From contig NZ_CAMPPY010000010.1 in the NCBI RefSeq assembly GCF_946902915.1, positions 1 to 52,957 on the forward strand: a stretch of DNA of 52,957 bases. Reading direction: 5' to 3'. The notes beneath the pieces were generated by a model. It had not been told where the DNA came from. It saw only the letters and a list, made by a program, of their open reading frames with translations, and did no database searches. The stretch is from Streptococcus sp. Marseille-Q5986. Lineage in GTDB: Bacteria > Bacillota > Bacilli > Lactobacillales > Streptococcaceae. The translations under genes and the position numbers were made by a program. Below are positions 34,484-46,114 of the stretch, in pieces. The number at the start of each line of letters is the position of its first letter. Position 1 is the first letter of the stretch.

Positions 34484-36313
34484 ATCGAGTAGGGAGGACT
34501 TTCTCCTCCCTCTCACACCACGGAGCGTGCCGTTCGGCACTCCGCGGTTCAATTCAAATAGTAATCTAAACAACTAATGAGTCCTCGTTTTGCGAGGATT
34601 TCTTTTGTTATCTTGCGAAGTCCCGCTGTTTTGGCTGCCGCCTGATAATAGTCTGTAAATCCTACGGATTGTCTAGCCATCCACTCTGGTACACCTAGCT
34701 TTCTTAGTCCCCACATCCTGTTCTTGCTAGTTTTCCATTGTTTCCATATAACTATCCTCATACGATTACGAAGATGTTTGTCTATTTTAGTCATATTTTG
34801 TTTCATCTTACCTATCCTAAAATAGTTTATCCATCCTCTTATCACCTGATTTAATCTCAGTATCCTCTAGTCCATAGGCACTGACCACGAACGATAGGTT
34901 AGTTTCTTGAGCTTTCTCTTGAATCTGTTTATTGAATCTTTATGTGGTCTGGCTTCCCATTTTCCATTCATTTTCACAAAGCCAAATCCTAGGTACTTGA
35001 GCCTTGTTGGTTTTGTGACTTTGGATTTAGTAGCATTTACCTTAAGGCTTAGCTTCCTCTCTATCCACGATGTGACCGTATGCATCACTCTATTTGCAGC
35101 TGCACTGCTTGCAACGGTTATTATACAGTCATCTGCATATCTAACAAAGTGCAAGCCTCGTGCTTCTAACTCTTTGTATAGTTCATTGAGCATTATCTTA
35201 CTAAGCAAAGGGGATAAGTTACCTCCTTGCGGAATTCCTATAGTGGTTTCTTCGTATTTCCCTTTTACCATAACTCCTGCTCTTAGATACTTAGTTACAA
35301 GAGATATTACATCTGGGTCTTTCACCGTTTTACCTACCAAGTACATAAGCTTGTCCTGTGGTACGTTATCGAAAAATTTTTCTAGGTCAATATCCACTAT
35401 GTATGTGTATCCATCATTTAGATATTCTAGTAGCTCTACTATTGCTTGTTGTGCTCTTCTACCTGGTCTAAAGCCATAACTATGTTCACTAAATTGTGGC
35501 TCAAACATTGGTATTAGAACTTGGGCAATTGCTTGTTCTATGATTCTATCTACTACTGTTGGAAGTCCAAGATTTCGTACTCCACCGTTTGGTTTTGGTA
35601 TTTCTACTCTGAGTACTGGTTGTGGTTTATATTTCCTTTTCAGGATTTTCGTTTTGATATCTATCCAGTTTTCTTTGAGGTATTTGTTAACATCTTCGAC
35701 GCTTATACCATCTATGCCTCCGGCACCCTTATTGGCTTTTACCTTTTTGTATGCCATTTTCATATTTTCTCTGGATAATATTTGGTTCATTAGTTGTCCC
35801 ATAGATTGTCTCACTTTCCTAATTTTCTTTTGTACATATTAGTCCTAGCTCCTGTGAAATGTTCACTCCGTTACGTCTTTGCTACTATGTTTCTTGTCGG
35901 ACTTATATACTCAGTTTGATTAAGTCACTTTGACTTTTAGAATTGTTCAGCCCTTCGCTCCATTTCCATTACAGAAACTTCCCCACTACTATGGCTTCTG
36001 CTGACTTCTCACAGTTCGTTGTTACTAGGTTTTCCCTCTGTGAGACCTCACGGGATAAGTCGTCAGTCTTTCCTCATCTACCTGCCTAATTTACTTACAT
36101 CAGTTACGTTTGCCTTTTGGACTTTGTGACTTTATGCCCACTCATCCTTTATGTAAGCCTTGATATTAGGTTTCTGTACGTCAGGCTACGATTTTGCTAT
36201 TGCTTCTTCTCGCCATCACCTCACGATGATAACCTTGCAAGTTGCTATGAGGTTCGTCGGAAACTACGCCCTACGTGGACTTTCACCACAGACTGACGGC
36301 ATGCCCGTCATAC
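34484..36313 (-). mobile_element. Group II intron (class C-like) inserted past the ezrA terminator
   Basis: About 1830 bases. The 5' end is GTATGACGGGC (consensus GUGYG slightly altered), the 3' end has domain V (ACCGCGGAG, GAAC tetraloop-like turn, CTCCGTGGT near 34515-34555) and domain VI (GGGAGGA-GAAA-GTCCTCCCTACTC with a bulged A branch point), ending near GAT 34484. It carries its own reverse transcriptase, lacks an endonuclease domain, and sits just after a terminator hairpin and T run, the preferred target of class C introns. Exact ends need comparison with an empty site. Confidence 0.85.
34549..35814 (-). pseudogene. ltrA: Group II intron reverse transcriptase/maturase with in-frame stop
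   Basis: The protein copies intron RNA into DNA and helps splicing. The first 315 codons hold the RT domain: FEPQFSEHSYGFRPGRRAQQ, VDIDLEKFFDNVPQ, IPQGGNLSPLLSKIMLNELY and the catalytic VRYADDCII. After SWSVPMD there is TAG (34867-34869); the same frame then continues RILRLNQVIRGWINYF and another 98 residues of the maturase (GIIM) domain up to 34549, ending ISCLDYYLN. Only one base change would restore a roughly 420-residue enzyme. No HNH endonuclease is present, as in class C. Start is GTG 35814; an ATG four codons later is possible. Confidence 0.88.
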
Positions 36314-36315
36314 AT

Positions 36316-36344
36316 AAAGAAAAAGCTTAGAGTTCTCTAAGCTT
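36316..36344 (-). terminator. Terminator of ezrA, 5' exon of the intron
   Basis: On the minus strand AAGCTTAGAG-AA-CTCTAAGCTT forms a perfect 10-bp stem followed by TTTCTTT; the intron begins within three bases of the end of the T-rich run. Confidence 0.92.
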
Positions 36345-36349
36345 CTATT

Positions 36350-38077
36350 TTAAAAGCGAATTGCTTCACGTGTTTTTTCATATGAAGTCACAAAACGGTT
36401 TGTAACTCCTGGTTCTGCAACTTCCAAGGCTTGAGAAATCTTCTCAAATGATGCCTGGTAGTCAAACTCTTTTTCAAAAATTTCAAGCGCTTTATTAAAA
36501 GTCTCTTGGATGCGTTCATCAAATGACCGGTAGCGATTTGAGTATTGGAGAAGTTGCTCTGTCAAAGTTGCATACTGAACAATGTCATATGTTTCTGTCT
36601 CAAGTACTGCCATATCATTCGTTGCAATTTCAAGAATTCGCTTAACAGATTCAATATTAACCTGCGGTTGTTCTAGCTCCGCCATCAAATCTTCTGTGTT
36701 ATGACTTGCCGTAAAGAAGAGTTTCAAAAAATTTTGAGGGATTCCTGGTAAGTTTCGCTTCTCCATGTAACGTTTGATAGTGTGCAAACGATTCACATAG
36801 ACATTTGCTTTTTGGCGAGCATTGAGGTCATCTTTTTCAATTTGCGTAAGTCGTTCGCTCACAGAAATTTGCTCATCTTCAATATCTTTGAGATTGCTTT
36901 GAAGCATTTCCAACTGTTCTTCAAGAACAGAATAGACTTGAGCAGATTCTCTTTGTTCCTCTGTTACTTCTAAAATAGCGGTATCAAGTGCAGCTAATTC
37001 TTCTTGAAGTCGGCGGACATGATTTCCATCACTTTCTGGAAGAAGGTAAGTTTTATTTAGGCGTTCAAGCTCCTGAACAAGCACCTGGTTATTTTCCTTC
37101 AAATGGTTAAGATAGGTTGGAAGTGTTGAGAGGAGATTCTCAACGACTTTTTGAGCCTCAATTTCACGAGTGAAAATATCATAAAGTGCATTGATTTCTT
37201 CTTGAATGCGATTATTTTCATACTCTGCATTGTCCAACTCCAACTGACGAATGTTTTCTTGATTATTCTTCAAAGATTCATGCAAAAGTTGGAAACGTGA
37301 CTCAATATCTGTTTCGATAAAGTGGTAGTTGGCATCCAACAGCTTACGATAGCCTTCTTCCAAATCTGCTAATTGGTCCGGTAATTCCTTTGTCAAGGTT
37401 TCAACAAGAGCTGGAATACGATCAACAATATGCGTTAGAGCAAGAATATGATTTTCAGTATCATCTAAGATTGCTGCAGCTTCAACTGGGTCACCTGATG
37501 AGTTAAGGGTAACGAATTGAGAGAATTCCGATTGGATATTTTCCAATTGTTTCTCAATCTCAGGAAGAGCTTTCCCATATTTCTCTGAGTCCTCTGCAAC
37601 CGTATGTTGAAGGGTTTCAAACAAGTCCAAAGCATGTAGGACGCGACCACTGTTCTTAGACTCTTGCTTTTCGAGTTCAGAAAGGGCATTGCGAATAACT
37701 GCAATATCCTCTTCAATCAAACTAATCTGGCTTTCAATTTGATCAATCTTGTGAGCCGCTTTGAAGAAACGAAAAGAATTATTGTAGTTTTCAGCTTCAA
37801 AGACGTGATTTTCGATGTCTGCAAATGAGTTCAGAGATAAATCAACCCATTTTTGATTCCATTCACGAAAGGTTACCTGACTTTGACCAATCAAGTGCAT
37901 ATTTTTAACGGCTTCAACCTCATCATTTACAGGAAGATTGTAGAGTTCTTCTTTTCTTTCTTCAAGCGCCGTTAATCTGCTTACATTACGCTTACGTAGA
38001 AAAATGGCTGTTACATAAGCTAAAATCAAAATGATCGCGATCGCAACCATTAGATAAATTAGTTGTCCATTAGACAT
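36350..38077 (-). CDS. ezrA: Septation ring regulator EzrA
   Basis: EzrA is a membrane-tethered, spectrin-like regulator of FtsZ ring placement. The 575 residues start with an N-terminal membrane helix (about 5-27, extracellular N-terminus), followed almost entirely by coiled coil (rich in Leu/Glu heptads), with the C-terminal patch RYRSFDERIQETFNKALEIFE near 520 corresponding to the conserved QNR-type region. It lies 81 bases from gyrB and has its own extended -10 TGA-TATAAT at about 38118. Confidence 0.96.
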   Translation of the reverse strand: MSNGQLIYLMVAIAIILILAYVTAIFLRKRNVSRLTALEERKEELYNLPVNDEVEAVKNMHLIGQSQVTFREWNQKWVDLSLNSFADIENHVFEAENYNNSFRFFKAAHKIDQIESQISLIEEDIAVIRNALSELEKQESKNSGRVLHALDLFETLQHTVAEDSEKYGKALPEIEKQLENIQSEFSQFVTLNSSGDPVEAAAILDDTENHILALTHIVDRIPALVETLTKELPDQLADLEEGYRKLLDANYHFIETDIESRFQLLHESLKNNQENIRQLELDNAEYENNRIQEEINALYDIFTREIEAQKVVENLLSTLPTYLNHLKENNQVLVQELERLNKTYLLPESDGNHVRRLQEELAALDTAILEVTEEQRESAQVYSVLEEQLEMLQSNLKDIEDEQISVSERLTQIEKDDLNARQKANVYVNRLHTIKRYMEKRNLPGIPQNFLKLFFTASHNTEDLMAELEQPQVNIESVKRILEIATNDMAVLETETYDIVQYATLTEQLLQYSNRYRSFDERIQETFNKALEIFEKEFDYQASFEKISQALEVAEPGVTNRFVTSYEKTREAIRF

Positions 38078-38158
38078 ATCAAACTCCTTTTATACTAGAA
38101 ACAATCGTAATGATTATATCATATTTTTTAAACCAAGGGAACTACTTCTCCCGTTTTT

Positions 38159-40691
<2,533 letters not shown>

Positions 40692-40742
40692 TATACCATT
40701 TTTTCGTTAAAAAAGCGATGATTTCCTAGATTTTTCCAAGCA

Positions 40743-40766
40743 AAAACGAGAGCCGAACTCTCGTCT
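40743..40766 (-). terminator. Terminator of the DJ-1/rodA/dinG run
   Basis: On the minus strand GACGAGAG-TTCGG-CTCTCGTTTTTG, six bases past the DJ-1-like stop. Confidence 0.9.
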
Positions 40767-40771
40767 TACTG

Positions 40772-41320
40772 TTAATTTCCAAAGACATCTCGATAGAGCA
40801 TGCCGACTCGTAAACTTTCTGCATCTCCTCCCAACTGCTCTACCAACTCATAAGCAAAGGCAAGTGCGGTTGACTGTCCTCGGCTAGTTGTTAAATTGCC
40901 ATCCACAACTACTGTTTCCTTTCGGTAAATTCCATCACTGATGTTCTCCTGAACACCGTCATAACAGGTGAAGTGCTTGTCTTTCAGGACACCTGCTTGA
41001 TGGAGGGCGATTGGAGCTGCACAGATAGCCGCAACTTTCTTTCCAGCTTGGTCAAAGGCTTTAATCTCAGAAATGAGAGCTGGATTATCCCGTAGGTGAG
41101 CTGATCCTGGCATGCCACCTGGAAGAACTACCAAGTCATAGTCAGACAAATCACCATCAAAGATACGGTCGGCTTTTACCTGAATGCCATGTGATCCTGT
41201 CACCTGCTCTTCAAATCCTACCATATCACATAAAATGTTTGCTCGATGCAAGACATCAACTACTGTCAAGGCTTCAATTTCTTCAAAACCCTGGGCTAAG
41301 ATAACTGCTACTTTTGCCAT
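40772..41320 (-). CDS. DJ-1/PfpI (ThiJ/YajL-like) family protein
   Basis: A 182-residue DJ-1-superfamily protein. Features are VAVILAQGFEEIEALTVVDVL with the conserved Glu (about 15), VVLPGGMPGSAHLRDN, and the nucleophile elbow ICAAPIALHQAG with Cys about 101, followed by TSRGQSTALAFAYELVEQLGG. Family members act as glyoxalases or deglycases and redox-stress chaperones; the exact role here is unproven. Ten bases from rodA. Confidence 0.92.
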   Translation of the reverse strand: MAKVAVILAQGFEEIEALTVVDVLHRANILCDMVGFEEQVTGSHGIQVKADRIFDGDLSDYDLVVLPGGMPGSAHLRDNPALISEIKAFDQAGKKVAAICAAPIALHQAGVLKDKHFTCYDGVQENISDGIYRKETVVVDGNLTTSRGQSTALAFAYELVEQLGGDAESLRVGMLYRDVFGN

Positions 41321-41330
41321 AGTGGCCTCC

Positions 41331-42554
41331 TTATTTGATTTGTTTTAGGACGACTTTTTTTCGTTTGAATGGAACTTTTCCACTTTTCTCCTCCGCTAGG
41401 TTGGTCTGGTAACTCATAGATAAGAGGAGACCGACACCAATGAGGTTGCTAATAATTGCGGAGCCCCCTTGAGAGATGAAAGGTAGAGGAATCCCTGTCA
41501 AAGGAAGTAAGCCTGTCACGGCACCGATATTTTCAAAGATATGGAAGAGCAACATCATGATAAAACCAGTCGAAATGTAGGTGTAGAACTGGTTATTTGA
41601 CCTGAGCGTAATCTTCAACATCCGGTAAATAAGAAGCAAGTACAGGGCAACGACAAAGACTGAACCAATAAAGCCAAAGTTTTCAGCAATTACGGTGAAA
41701 ATCATATCACTTTCACGTACTGGAATGAGGAGATTGGACACATTAAAACCTTGTCCAAACAAGCCCCCACTTCCAATAGCAATTTGTCCCTGCGCCTGTT
41801 GGTAAGTCGTTGTTTGCGCAAAGTCAAAGGGATTGAGCCAAGCCAAGATGCGGTTGATCTGGTAGGTTGGCATCCCAATCTGATGCAAGAAGGCACGTCC
41901 ATCCTTGCTTATAAAGATGGCCATGAAGCCTGCAACTGCAATCACTCCTGTCGCAAAAACAGGAATGATAATCTTCCACGAAACACCTGAAAGGAGAACC
42001 ATACCTGCAAAAATAGCTACAAAGACCAGGGCAGTCCCCAAGTCACTTTGTAGGGCTAAGAGGATCAAGACTGGGATGGTAAAGGCAATCATCCAACCAA
42101 TCAATAGGAAATCCAAGGGAATAGTCCGTCGCCATTCCTTGTGTTTTTGAGTGAATTGTACGATGACTCGAGCTAGCATCAAGATATAGGAAATCTTCAT
42201 GAACTCCGATGGCTGAAAGAGTGTCGTTCCGCCAATTGATACCCAGTTCTTGGCACCCGTTGACGCTACAAGATTTGGATTGTAGAAAACAAGAGGGAGA
42301 ACCATCAAAGCTAGCCCTAGACCATAAAGATAGGGAGTCACCTTCCATAAAAACTCGGTATTAAAGAACATGACCACAAAACCAATGACAAGCCCCAAGG
42401 CAATCCAAGCGATTTGCTGACCTAGAATTGGTAATACATTATTTGGATAGTCATGACTAACTGCTATATAAATGGCCACTACTCCAATCACCATTAAACA
42501 AAACACTGGTAGAAGGAGGCTATAATCGACTCGAGAGTCGAAGGAACGTTTCAT
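41331..42554 (-). CDS. rodA: Rod shape-determining SEDS protein RodA
   Basis: A 407-residue SEDS-family glycosyltransferase that polymerises peptidoglycan for peripheral growth, together with a class B PBP. It has about ten membrane helices, with family motifs STGAKNWVSIGG, LQPSE-type FQPSEFMKI (about 117), LQSDLGTALVF with the catalytic-type Asp (about 176), and the late motif GIPLPFISQGGSAIISNL. Dislike of FtsW is based on length and context; ftsW is a close paralogue. Between dinG and the DJ-1-like gene with gaps of 5 and 10 bases. Confidence 0.9.
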   Translation of the reverse strand: MKRSFDSRVDYSLLLPVFCLMVIGVVAIYIAVSHDYPNNVLPILGQQIAWIALGLVIGFVVMFFNTEFLWKVTPYLYGLGLALMVLPLVFYNPNLVASTGAKNWVSIGGTTLFQPSEFMKISYILMLARVIVQFTQKHKEWRRTIPLDFLLIGWMIAFTIPVLILLALQSDLGTALVFVAIFAGMVLLSGVSWKIIIPVFATGVIAVAGFMAIFISKDGRAFLHQIGMPTYQINRILAWLNPFDFAQTTTYQQAQGQIAIGSGGLFGQGFNVSNLLIPVRESDMIFTVIAENFGFIGSVFVVALYLLLIYRMLKITLRSNNQFYTYISTGFIMMLLFHIFENIGAVTGLLPLTGIPLPFISQGGSAIISNLIGVGLLLSMSYQTNLAEEKSGKVPFKRKKVVLKQIK

Positions 42555-42559
42555 ATTTT

Positions 42560-45052
42560 TTACCTTTTCTCTTTCTTGGATTTTTCTTTCATTCTATTGC
42601 GACGGGATTGGAGAAAATCGGCCACAGCAGGCTCTAGCTGTCCTCTAGAAAGAACCTGAACAGCCCTTTCTTTTGACAAGGCCTGAGCGATTTGTTTGCC
42701 ATAACGTTTGCTGACAACACGACTGTCTAAGATTAGAGCAACCGAACCTTGGTCAGTTCGTCTAACAGTACGGCCCAGGGCTTGTTTTAACCGAATGATC
42801 GCCATCGGCAACTGATAATCATAGAAAGGACTTTTCCCTTCTTGACGCAGTTCTTGGTTTAATTCTTTGGTTAACGGTTCTTGGGGATTTTGGAAAGGCA
42901 ATCTCGGAATCACTTGAATCACGCAAGGATGGGTTGAAAAATCAACCCCTTCCCAGAAACTACCTGTTCCGAGTAAGATCTGGCGTTCGCCTTTTTCAAA
43001 ACGTTTTTTCAGTTGGCTTGGTTCCCCATTTTTATACTGAGCTAGATGCGGTTGGTCGAGCAGGTCCGAAACTGCCAGCAACATCTCTTTTGAAGTAAAC
43101 AAAACCAATAAGGGTTCTTGAAAGGCTTGTAACCTTCGGATAACAGAAGCCACTTCACTAGCATAGTCAAAAGGTGAAACTTCCGTCACAAGAGGAAAGT
43201 CATCAATTAGAAAGACTTCTTGTTGCTCCTGTTTTGCTACATCAAGCCTAACAAGCGGAGCATCTGGAAGGCCCAATAGATCTGCTAGGGAAACCCGATT
43301 GCTGATTTCAAGAGTGGCCGATACTCCTAGGAGCCTACAATCTTCTGGCAATAAATCCGCTAGTATAAAGCGGCCTTTTTTGCTTGAACAAATCAAGACA
43401 TCCTTGCTCGATTTTTCTGCTGTAGCAAGCCAAAATTCACGGTCCGAAGTGAAAAAGTTTGCAAGATCTCTATACTCTGGGAGAGCTAGCTCCGAAAAAT
43501 GCTGGCGCAACTGTTCAAGAGAATCCAACCACTTTCCATTCTTAAGGTCTGACTGGTAGTGCTCTATCAAGTAACGACATTCAAAGCCAATACTCTCAAG
43601 CAAGCGCTTCTGAACCAAATCTTCCTCTGACTCTAAGGACTTATCAATTTGAGTTACAAGATCCTCAAGGCGATAAGACTGCTGGGCTAGATTTTCGAGA
43701 GCTAGCAGCATTTTTTGAGCCTCATCCAAAATCACCATACGATTGTCGACAAACTCTGGATTGTCTTCCAAACGAGTGACCAGATAGGCATGATTGGTCA
43801 GAAGAACACGACTGGTCTTGGCCTTTTCCTGCCCTCGTTTCCAAAAATCCTCTGTAGCAAATAAACTTTTCTTTGAAAGCTTGCCATCGTGGACTAGTTC
43901 TGGCAGAAAATGCTGGTAGCGATAAAGTTGCCCAATTTCATCCAAATCACCAGTCTCTGTCTCCGTTAGCCAGATAAGCAGTTGCATTTTAAAGCGTGTG
44001 AAAAGGCGATTGGACTCCGGTCGATGGAGAACTCGGTGAAAGGCATCCAGTTTTAAATAATTTTGAGGCCCCTTGAGACTATGAATTTCCAGATGGAAGA
44101 CCTCTTTTAAGCGCTGACCTTCTTCTTGTATGATTTGATTTTGAAGAATTTTGGTCGGAACACTCACTAGGACACCTGCTTGACTCTCCAAGTTCAAAGC
44201 TGGGAGGAGATAACCATAAGTCTTGCCCAGTCCTGTTTGAGCTTGGATGAAGGAAGTCTGGTGTTCTTCCAATAAGTGCTCAACCTTCTCCGCAAATTCC
44301 AACTGTTGCGGACGCTCCTCCAGCCCCAATAAAGAAATATTTTTAGCAAAATCTTTGGATAACTTTCGTGGGACTAAGGCTTTGCTTTCCTTTCTGAGAA
44401 AAAGCCCATGAAGCTCCATCAAGTCCGGTGAAGACAAGAGAGATTGTTGCTGATAGACCTCCTCAATCACCAGATAACTTTCATAGAGAAGGTTGTCTGC
44501 AAGGTTTAACAAGCTTTCTAAGAGCCCGTTTGGTAACTCAAATAGTTTTTGACGCATGTAAAGCAAGAGTTCAGCTGTTGCCTGAGCATCTGACAGGGCA
44601 GTATGGGCATGTTCCAGCTCAATGCCCAACTCTTGACAAAGGATACCTAAGTTATACTTTTCAAACTGAGGATACAGAACTTGAGCAAGCTCAACTGTAT
44701 CCACCCGCGGTGTACGCAATTCATATCCTTCAAAAAAGAGAAATTCTGTAAGAAGGTTGGCATCAAACTGTACATTGTGCGCAACAAAAATACCGTCCTT
44801 AACCAATTCAAAAATTTTTCCAGCCACCTGAGAAAATTCTGGTGCCGCAGCCAAACGCTGATCGGTCAGACCTGTTAATTCTTTGATATGAGAATCCAAG
44901 AGTTCGTGGGGATTGACATCGGTCACATACTGATCGATGATGTCACCATTCTCAATCACCACAATGCCTACTTGAATAATTTTTGCCTTGCTTCCGGTGC
45001 TGGTCGCCTCTAAATCAACGACCACATACCGATCATTTCTCGCATTCATCAT
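42560..45052 (-). CDS. dinG: DinG-type helicase with N-terminal DEDDh exonuclease
   Basis: An 830-residue protein. The N-terminal domain is a DnaQ-like 3'-5' exonuclease (VVVDLEATSTGS about 9, VAHNVQFDANLL about 96, EHAHTALSDAQAT about 147); the rest is an XPD/DinG superfamily 2 helicase (Walker A AQTGLGKTYGYLLP about 264, DEAQ about 440, GTGSFWEGVDF about 697, QALGRTVRR about 757). The exonuclease-helicase fusion is usual in Firmicutes, where the iron-sulphur cluster cysteines are missing. It probably resolves structured DNA in repair. The ATG sits five bases from a -10 box; first gene of the dinG-rodA-DJ-1 run. Confidence 0.95.
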   Translation of the reverse strand: MMNARNDRYVVVDLEATSTGSKAKIIQVGIVVIENGDIIDQYVTDVNPHELLDSHIKELTGLTDQRLAAAPEFSQVAGKIFELVKDGIFVAHNVQFDANLLTEFLFFEGYELRTPRVDTVELAQVLYPQFEKYNLGILCQELGIELEHAHTALSDAQATAELLLYMRQKLFELPNGLLESLLNLADNLLYESYLVIEEVYQQQSLLSSPDLMELHGLFLRKESKALVPRKLSKDFAKNISLLGLEERPQQLEFAEKVEHLLEEHQTSFIQAQTGLGKTYGYLLPALNLESQAGVLVSVPTKILQNQIIQEEGQRLKEVFHLEIHSLKGPQNYLKLDAFHRVLHRPESNRLFTRFKMQLLIWLTETETGDLDEIGQLYRYQHFLPELVHDGKLSKKSLFATEDFWKRGQEKAKTSRVLLTNHAYLVTRLEDNPEFVDNRMVILDEAQKMLLALENLAQQSYRLEDLVTQIDKSLESEEDLVQKRLLESIGFECRYLIEHYQSDLKNGKWLDSLEQLRQHFSELALPEYRDLANFFTSDREFWLATAEKSSKDVLICSSKKGRFILADLLPEDCRLLGVSATLEISNRVSLADLLGLPDAPLVRLDVAKQEQQEVFLIDDFPLVTEVSPFDYASEVASVIRRLQAFQEPLLVLFTSKEMLLAVSDLLDQPHLAQYKNGEPSQLKKRFEKGERQILLGTGSFWEGVDFSTHPCVIQVIPRLPFQNPQEPLTKELNQELRQEGKSPFYDYQLPMAIIRLKQALGRTVRRTDQGSVALILDSRVVSKRYGKQIAQALSKERAVQVLSRGQLEPAVADFLQSRRNRMKEKSKKEKR

Positions 45053-45066
45053 TAAAAATTATATCA
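45052..45066 (-). promoter_or_regulatory. dinG promoter, probably giving a leaderless mRNA
   Basis: On the minus strand extended -10 TGA-TATAAT (45058-45063) is followed by five bases and ATG 45052, with no Shine-Dalgarno sequence in the interval. A clear -35 is not seen. Confidence 0.7.
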
Positions 45067-45248
45067 AAAAAAGCATGATTTGACACCCCTCAACTTTGAT
45101 AACAATCTCGCTTTTCTTTTGAGTTTGAGTAAAAATCAAGACCTTAAAAGTGAGAATTCCTCGTAAGTTCAGCAGTTGATTGCTGGTTCTGAGATATTTG
45201 AAAACCTTATCAACAAACCTACATCAACATAAAAAGACAACCAAGGTA

Positions 45249-46100
45249 TTAGCTGCCTTTTTGAGATATTTTTTTCATTGTTTTTGGGAGTAGCTTGCTA
45301 ATTTCTGTTGGCAGGACAAGATAGTTTTCTTGAGCAAGTTCTTGCGCAATAGCTGAATGAAGGTGAGTCGCTACCACCACTCTCTCATAGAGACTGACTT
45401 GGTGAAACTGGCCTGCAAATCCTGCAACCATCCCAGACAGAGTATCTCCCATTCCCCCAGTCGCCTGATAGGGACCGCCAACCTGTAACTGGTAATAATC
45501 AGATTGACCAGCTTGCCAAATACGAGTAGCTGGACCTTTCTCTACCAAAATTGTTCCTTGAGGGAAGGAAGTCAAGGCACTAGCTGTTGTAGCTTCGTTT
45601 TGCTTTTCAATCGTAATTCCAGACAGTTTTTCCCACTCTTTTTGGTGGGGAGTTAGGATAAGCTGACTGGAAGGAAATGACAATCTTGTTCTAGCAAGGA
45701 TGGTTAAGGCCCCTCCGTCTACAATCAAAATCTGATTTTGGCTTAAGTTAGCAAAGATCTGTTTAACTAAATCTTCTCCAAAAGCATCATCTCCTAAACC
45801 AGGCCCCAATAAGACAACTTCTGCCTTCCCCAACTGCTCTTTTAACAATTGCTGGTCTTGAAGAGAAAAGCCCATAGCCTCAGGTAAATGACTGTGCAAA
45901 GCTGGGATATTTTCCCTATCTGTTCCAACAGTCACCAAACCAGCTCCACTTTTAACAGCTGCAATGGCTGACATGATGATTGCTCCCCCATAAGGATAAG
46001 TCCCACCAAGCAACAGCAGACGACCGTAGTCTCCTTTATGACTTGTACGAGAACGTTCAATAATGACTTTTTCTAGTAAACCTTGATCAATCACTTTCAT
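45249..46100 (-). CDS. nnrD: ADP-dependent NAD(P)H-hydrate dehydratase
   Basis: NnrD repairs hydrated NADH/NADPH (NADHX) back to the usable cofactor, with ADP or ATP. The 283 residues form a ribokinase-like fold with RSRTSHKGDYGRLLLLGGT, GPGLG, LTPHQKEWEKLSG and the C-terminal GGMGDTLSGMVAGF (about 217). It lacks the epimerase (NnrE) domain fused in some species. It is 14 bases downstream of the next gene, so they share a message. Confidence 0.93.
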   Translation of the reverse strand: MKVIDQGLLEKVIIERSRTSHKGDYGRLLLLGGTYPYGGAIIMSAIAAVKSGAGLVTVGTDRENIPALHSHLPEAMGFSLQDQQLLKEQLGKAEVVLLGPGLGDDAFGEDLVKQIFANLSQNQILIVDGGALTILARTRLSFPSSQLILTPHQKEWEKLSGITIEKQNEATTASALTSFPQGTILVEKGPATRIWQAGQSDYYQLQVGGPYQATGGMGDTLSGMVAGFAGQFHQVSLYERVVVATHLHSAIAQELAQENYLVLPTEISKLLPKTMKKISQKGS

Positions 46101-46114
46101 CGTTTTTTCCTCAA

